Origin: Labia minor
Lineage: Eukaryota; Arthropoda; Insecta; Dermaptera; Spongiphoridae
Reading direction: 5' to 3'
DNA: 64,000 nt
NCBI GenBank assembly: GCA_963082975.1
Contig: OY720346.1
Coordinates: forward strand, 37,599,787-37,663,786
A program made the translations under genes and the position numbers. The notes below the pieces were generated by a model. It searched no databases, was not told the DNA's origin, and saw only the letters and a program-made list of their open reading frames with translations. Positions 59,846-64,000 of this stretch are shown here, piece by piece. Every line of letters begins with the position of its first letter. Positions within the stretch are counted from its first letter, which is position 1.

Positions 59846-60200
59846 CAAGATTACGCAAAACCGGTTTCAGCTAGAATAATGAAATTTGGTATACGGGCAT
59901 TATTCAAAATTCGTAGTTTTCAATCAACATTTGAGAATTGTAGCTCATTCGCAAAAGGACCATTGCAGATAAAAGCAGTTGAAAACAAATACTATTTCAT
60001 AAATTTGCGCAACTTACAAAAATATACTATTAATCTAAAAAGTCTTCTTATTTAAATAAAATGTTATCAGTGAAAATTATGTTAAAAATTTAAATCTTAT
60101 GATCTGATAGAATAAAATTTTAATTAATTTTCAAATATAGAAATAAAGCTTGATTATCCAATTCAAATTTGAGCGATTGTAGAATGGAGACTGCGAGAAT
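59672..60200 (+). mobile_element. Family A HINE-like element, copy 5 (diverged), with expanded GT repeat
   Basis: The head is worn (gagagattgtgatctagaaa). Then come a GT tract (59781-59842), gcaaaaccggtttcagctag, AATGAAATTTGGTATACG, and a late region that differs from other copies before gcgattgtagaatggagact, the worn tail. Confidence 0.55.
59781..59842 (+). repeat. (GT)n microsatellite, about 62 bp
   Basis: Second GT expansion at the family A microsatellite position. The frame across it coding Cys-Val repeats is an artefact. Confidence 0.95.
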
Positions 60201-60370
60201 CACACACCTCATTCAATACAAAAGGTGATGGATGATCTTTTTTACCCCACTGTCATTTAAAGTAAGAAAATATGCAACACTAATTAACTAACTAACTAAT
60301 TTCTTTTTTTATCTCGTATTAAATCATCTTTTTTTTAGCTGTTTACTTTTCTATTTTTATTAATTCTATT

Positions 60371-61050
60371 TAAACCCATTTATGAAAATATAAAAAAAAA
60401 AAAATATTCCAAAAACACTTAACATGGTATATCTATCATCTTGATATTATCTTGATATTATACTATAATTCATATTGTGTTTTGCAATAGTTTCTTTTAA
60501 AATTTTTATTTGTTTATTTTTTTTTCTAAATTCCATTAAAATTTATAATCATTCGTTTTTATACTAGAAAATTCAAATATATAAATTTATTTTAAAATTT
60601 TTGCATGCTTATTAAAAATTTGTATGGGAATATTAGATTCAGAATTAATACGATAATTAAATATGATTACGATTTTAATATTACAAGTTTAAATTGGGTG
60701 GCTTGTATTGCTGGTTGCCTAAATGCCAGGGGCTCCTAGTCGAGCGAGCGCTTGCTCAGTCAGTCAGTGAGTCGATTTCGTTGCCAACGCACACCGGGCG
60801 GCCGGCGATTACGCTCTCTCTCTGTCTACTATATCAAAAGCGTAAGTGTATTTTCTATTGAAATTATCATAATTCACCAATATAAAGCGATCAATTAACA
60901 TCACCCCTACCATCATTGTAAAAGTCTCAAATGATTTACTGATTTTTTTTAATAATTATATTAATAAAAAAATATCATATAATATTTTTTTTATTTCATA
61001 TTCATATTATGAATGAAACTTTTATTTATTAATATATATATATATATATA
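60371..61050 (+). repeat. Family B repeat, copy 2 (uninterrupted)
   Basis: Matches 15391-16005 and 16629-16690 in order, without the family C insertion. It includes tgctggttgcctaaatgcca and atatcaaaagcgtaagtgta. The GC-rich middle (60725-60830) is the most diverged part. No coding. Confidence 0.6.
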
Positions 61051-61671
61051 ACGTTATATATCTGCACATTATTCAAAATTTAATTTAGAATTATTTACAT
61101 ATTTTATTAGAATTTGAAAATGTACATATCTTCTTTTCTTCTAATTAATATCATTTCTATTTCATTTATCTCATATCAATTAATATAATAGGATATATTA
61201 TATATCGTGTCCTATATATATATATATATATATATATTTCTATTTATTATTATTATTATTATTATTTTCTATTTTTTAATATTTTCTATTCAATATGAGT
61301 TGGATTTTTTTAATATATGGTTAGTATTATTATTCATTTAAGTAAATATAATGTTTTTATTTTCAATTTAAAGTGACATTTATTCTAGAGACGCCCAAAC
61401 GGCGGGGCTAATTTATTTTCTTTTTTTCTTTTATCTTATACTTTATCGTTTAATTTATCTAAAAAAATGATAAATTCTAATAAATATTTATTCTTTCAAT
61501 ATCAATTATTTACTGAGAATTCAACATGATTATCAAAATCAAAAATCAATTGAAATTTAAAAAGCTATCATTTCAACATACTCTTTTAACTATAGATAAT
61601 AGAAAAGGTCACTTTTTAATACTTTCATTTATTAAAAAAGAATTTTATTATGTATCTTTGAAATATATCTA
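61051..61671. other. AT-rich DNA with AT and ATT microsatellites
   Basis: AT run near 61216-61240, ATT run at 61242-61267 and a possible family D scrap at 61061-61140. No gene. Confidence 0.45.
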
Positions 61672-62011
61672 AATATTATTATTTAAAAAATTAATGTGAT
61701 ACAGTGATTAATATATTTTGTAGTTTGAAAGTATTTTGTTACTTTATATAATATATTTATTATATATGATATATTATATATTACTCGTATTCTATATTCT
61801 ATTGTCTGTATCTCGAGACAACTGCCAATATATTTACATCAATATTATTATTTAAAAAATTAATATGTGATACAGTGATTAATATATTTTGTAGTTTGAA
61901 AGTATTTTGTTACTTTATATAATATATTTATTATATATGATATATTATATATTACTCGTATTCTATATTCTATTGTCTGTATCTCGAGACAACTGCCAAT
62001 ATATTTACATC
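61672..62011 (+). repeat. Tandem duplication, 2 x about 170 bp
   Basis: Unit 1 at 61672-61840, unit 2 at 61841-62011. Both contain tattctattgtctgtatctc and gagacaactgccaatatatt. The only difference I see is a 2-bp indel (ttaatgtg versus ttaatatgtg). Confidence 0.9.
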
Positions 62012-62463
62012 TTTTACTTAATTAATTAATTCGATTTTAAGTAATAGTTATTGAACTAATATATATATATATATATATTTTCATGTTATCTTTTTTATAA
62101 TTAAACACAAAAAAACATCTGATCAATTAGTATATAAAATATTTCAATTAAATAGACTTTTTATGCTGAATTTAAATTTGAATATAAGAAATATACTAAA
62201 TATATAATTATGTAATATTTCAAGTGCTTTATTTGTAATTTTTCAATTATCACTTGTAAGTACATTGAATTTCTATTTATACACAGATATTATTATTTTT
62301 ATATTTAAATTGTCGTGAATAATTTAGTAAACTGTTAGGATAAAATTCATTTAATGTTTTATTTGTTTTTTTATGTTTTGTTTTTTTTTTCATTTCAATT
62401 ATAGAAAAATAAGTAGTATTTAATAATTTAAATATTTTTATTTTTTATTAGTTTATCTGCAAG
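62012..62463. other. AT-rich DNA ahead of the candidate exon
   Basis: AT run at 62060-62080 and T-rich tracts. The last 40 bases form an acceptor-like tract for the candidate exon at 62464. Confidence 0.4.
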
Positions 62464-62557
62464 TATATCATTCAAGAGAGGGAGAGAAGTATACACTACA
62501 TTCGTCGAGATCATCCATTGACTTACTGCGAGTAGGCAACCAATTTCTAACTCCGAG
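62464..62557 (+). CDS. Candidate exon of an unidentified gene
   Basis: A 94-bp plus-strand segment sits between an acceptor-like tract (tttatctgcaag) and a donor (gag/gttagt). One frame is open for 30 codons (YHSREGEKYT at the start, RVGNQFLTP at the end), leaving 2 nt on each side; the other two frames have stops. Base composition is balanced, unlike the flanks. I do not recognise the protein. It would lie antisense within the presumed Dpr intron, which lowers the prior. On the minus strand there is also a gtaagt that could be a donor, so the strand is uncertain. Confidence 0.28.
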
Positions 62558-63636
62558 GTTAGTATCTTTTGTTTTATTTATTTTAAAACAATTGTAATAT
62601 ATTTTACCATATATACTCAATCTTATATATGTGTCTTTTGTTTGTTTTTTTTCATGTAACATCGTTTCGATCAACATCGTTGACAAATTTGCTGCTCTTC
62701 GAATAATGTTGATTTCTTCAAATTCTTTCTACACATACCATACAGCTCACCAAAAATAAGTATTCAACGCATATTTTTTTATTATTCTGACACTATTAAT
62801 AATAGTAATAGTGATTTTAGTTTACTATTGACAAACATTTATATTAGGCATTAAAGTCAATAAATATAAACAAGAATCATTGAATGGCATGAATTACTAA
62901 TATTTTAGAAGAGAATAGGAAAGGTGTTTGTGTGTTGGGTTTGCATTCTTCTATTTAATGAAACACCTTTTTAGTATTTAGTATTTAGTATTTAATGTGT
63001 AGGGTGGGGAGGGATATGTGTCAGAAAAATGTTAAGGAATTGTTTAACTGCATGTATTTTGTGATTCCCAAGTCGTCTGTGTTTTGATGACTGTGTGTCT
63101 TTTGTGTACAGTTTTGTGTATCTCTGAGGGTGGCTCTGACGTGGCTCTATGATCTTGGACAGACATTCGTGAAGGTAGTACAACAATGTTCCTTAATGGG
63201 ATTAGCTCGCAGGATGTATTGACTACCTTGTTGCTAGCATTAGTCTTTTTTTCATGAGTGTTCCTCCCACTATGGAGGACGTCATGAATCCCAAATAGGA
63301 TAGGTAGGGCATTTCTTACAGGTTGCCTCGAATGTGGTGTTCAGTCGTAATCCAAAAACTCAAAATCACTCTCAGTTGATCCACAGATACTCACAATCTC
63401 CTTCCTACTTAATTTATTTTTTTTTTCCTATTTTTTCTCTTCTTTTTCTTCTAAATTTCGCATTCTTTCGAAAAATAAAATACAATTTAGACCATACTGT
63501 GTCTAATATACGCGTTTCGGGAATGTTTTTTTTATCGATTGCGATTGTAAACTTACCTAACAAGAAGACTATCTCGAATGAAAATAGAAAACATTATTAG
63601 ATGGTCAACCGTGCCATAGAATTGTGTCTCGGATAG
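62558..63636 (+). other. Presumed intron of the candidate gene, with a balanced patch
   Basis: It starts gttagt. Bases 62990-63400 are nearly balanced in composition and hold short frames on both strands without motifs (for example MFLNGISSQDVLTTLLLALV at 63188). It could contain another exon or a decayed repeat. Confidence 0.3.
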
Positions 63637-63689
63637 AATAGACCGGCTGGATAGGGAAAACATCAGAGCGCATAGAAGCAGTCTTCATG
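63637..63689 (+). CDS. Candidate exon of the same unidentified gene
   Basis: The segment follows an AG (ctcggatag) and ends at a clear donor (cttcatg/gtaggt). Read in the phase left by the previous candidate exon it gives RIDRLDRENIRAHRSSLH, which is open and charged like a coiled coil. The acceptor is weak. An alternative start at 63620 is open but does not match the phase. Support comes only from composition and splice sites. Confidence 0.22.
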
Positions 63690-63798
63690 GTAGGTATTAC
63701 CTATATTTTTATTGAAATTCAATTGATATATTCATTCTTGTAATATAATTCTCTCCTATTAGTAAACTATATCTAATCATCTTTTTTTCTTTTTCAAG

Positions 63799-63864
63799 AG
63801 CATTATATGGTTTTGGAGTGTCAGAACAGAGATTCATCACATCATCTCTTTACAACGACGGCAA
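63799..63864 (+). CDS. Candidate exon of the same unidentified gene
   Basis: A strong acceptor (ctttttttctttttcaag) precedes 63799. Two readings are possible. Starting at 63799 the phase left by the previous exon gives EHYMVLECQNRDSS. Starting two bases later at a second AG gives ALYGFGVSEQRFITSSLY, which looks more protein-like. A gtaatc donor follows at 63865. No family is recognised. Confidence 0.22.
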
Positions 63865-64000
63865 GTAATCTCATCGATAAAATTGAATTTTTATTTGTAA
63901 AATAATTCATGAAAAAAAAATTAATTTTTTTTAATATAATTAGGAATATTTAATTTTTAAATGATTTTTGTCAGAAATGATTCTGTGTGTCAGAAAATCT

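Larger units (their letters stand above)
52661..64000 (-). other. Upstream Dpr intron, running off the right edge (inferred)
   Basis: The Ig2 exon begins with a splice acceptor, so the 5' part of the gene lies to the right. I searched both strands for an Ig1 exon (WIRHRD-like and YECQVST-like words) and found none before base 64000. The intron is therefore at least 11.3 kb. It holds mariner, LINE, Helitron, hAT and HINE-like repeats and a possible plus-strand gene at its right end. Confidence 0.55.

Noticed and set aside
59783-60055. Plus-strand frame with Cys-Val repeats
   Set aside because: It is a translation of the GT microsatellite and family A sequence.
62468-62686. Minus-strand frame of 72 codons across the candidate exon
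   Set aside because: It crosses AT-rich DNA, and the plus strand has the better acceptor and donor; still not certain.
1-64000. CRISPR array, rRNA, LTR element, endogenous virus or Polinton
   Set aside because: I saw no spaced repeats, rRNA cores, paired LTRs, or capsid, envelope or protease words. All polymerase-like sequence is LINE-type.
52661-64000. A Dpr Ig1 exon within the window
   Set aside because: No WIRHRD-like or YECQVST-like reading was found on the minus strand; it probably lies outside.

Overview
The window is AT-rich eukaryotic DNA with almost no coding sequence: a few host exons lie in a dense layer of decayed transposons and microsatellites. Two minus-strand exons belong to one host gene of the Dpr (defective proboscis extension response) immunoglobulin family. 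That family, the abundance of mariner elements and short GT-AG exons point to an arthropod, most likely an insect. I cannot name the order.

Layout. The Dpr gene is read right to left. Its second Ig domain is one exon at 52376-52660 and its hydrophobic C-terminal exon is at 34829-34965. The splice phases fit (1 nt + 2 nt) across an intron of about 17.4 kb. The Ig1 and signal-peptide exons are not visible and probably lie beyond base 64000, so 34.8-64 kb is mostly intron of this gene. Bases 1-34.8 kb are its 3' flank. A tentative set of plus-strand exons sits at 62.46-63.86 kb.

Transposons. (1) Three repeat families (here A, C and E) have an inverted repeat at the 5' end and a matching one near the 3' end; A and C add a short hairpin tail. 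All three carry a GT-rich or GTCY-type microsatellite at a similar internal place and share a GAAATTTGGTA box and an ACCGGAAG box. Family D shares part of this plan. The architecture matches that described for Helentron-associated elements (HINE, such as DINE-1 and mini-me). (2) At least nine Tc1/mariner remnants or deletion derivatives from several lineages. (3) hAT-type elements, some with 8-bp target duplications. (4) Two canonical Helitron 3' ends (hairpin then CTAG). (5) A TTAA-flanked MITE. (6) A tRNA-like SINE with target duplications in two copies. (7) A Jockey-type LINE with ORF1 and the start of ORF2, and a second decayed LINE. Several are nested, which gives relative ages.

I saw no LTR element, endogenous virus, Polinton, CRISPR array, rRNA or intact tRNA gene. 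No transposase here looks intact. The clearest unusual structures are the shared architecture of the A/C/E/D families, an empty-site paralogue that resolves one family C insertion, a 117-bp inverted duplication inside a mariner, and a near-perfect 170-bp tandem duplication.
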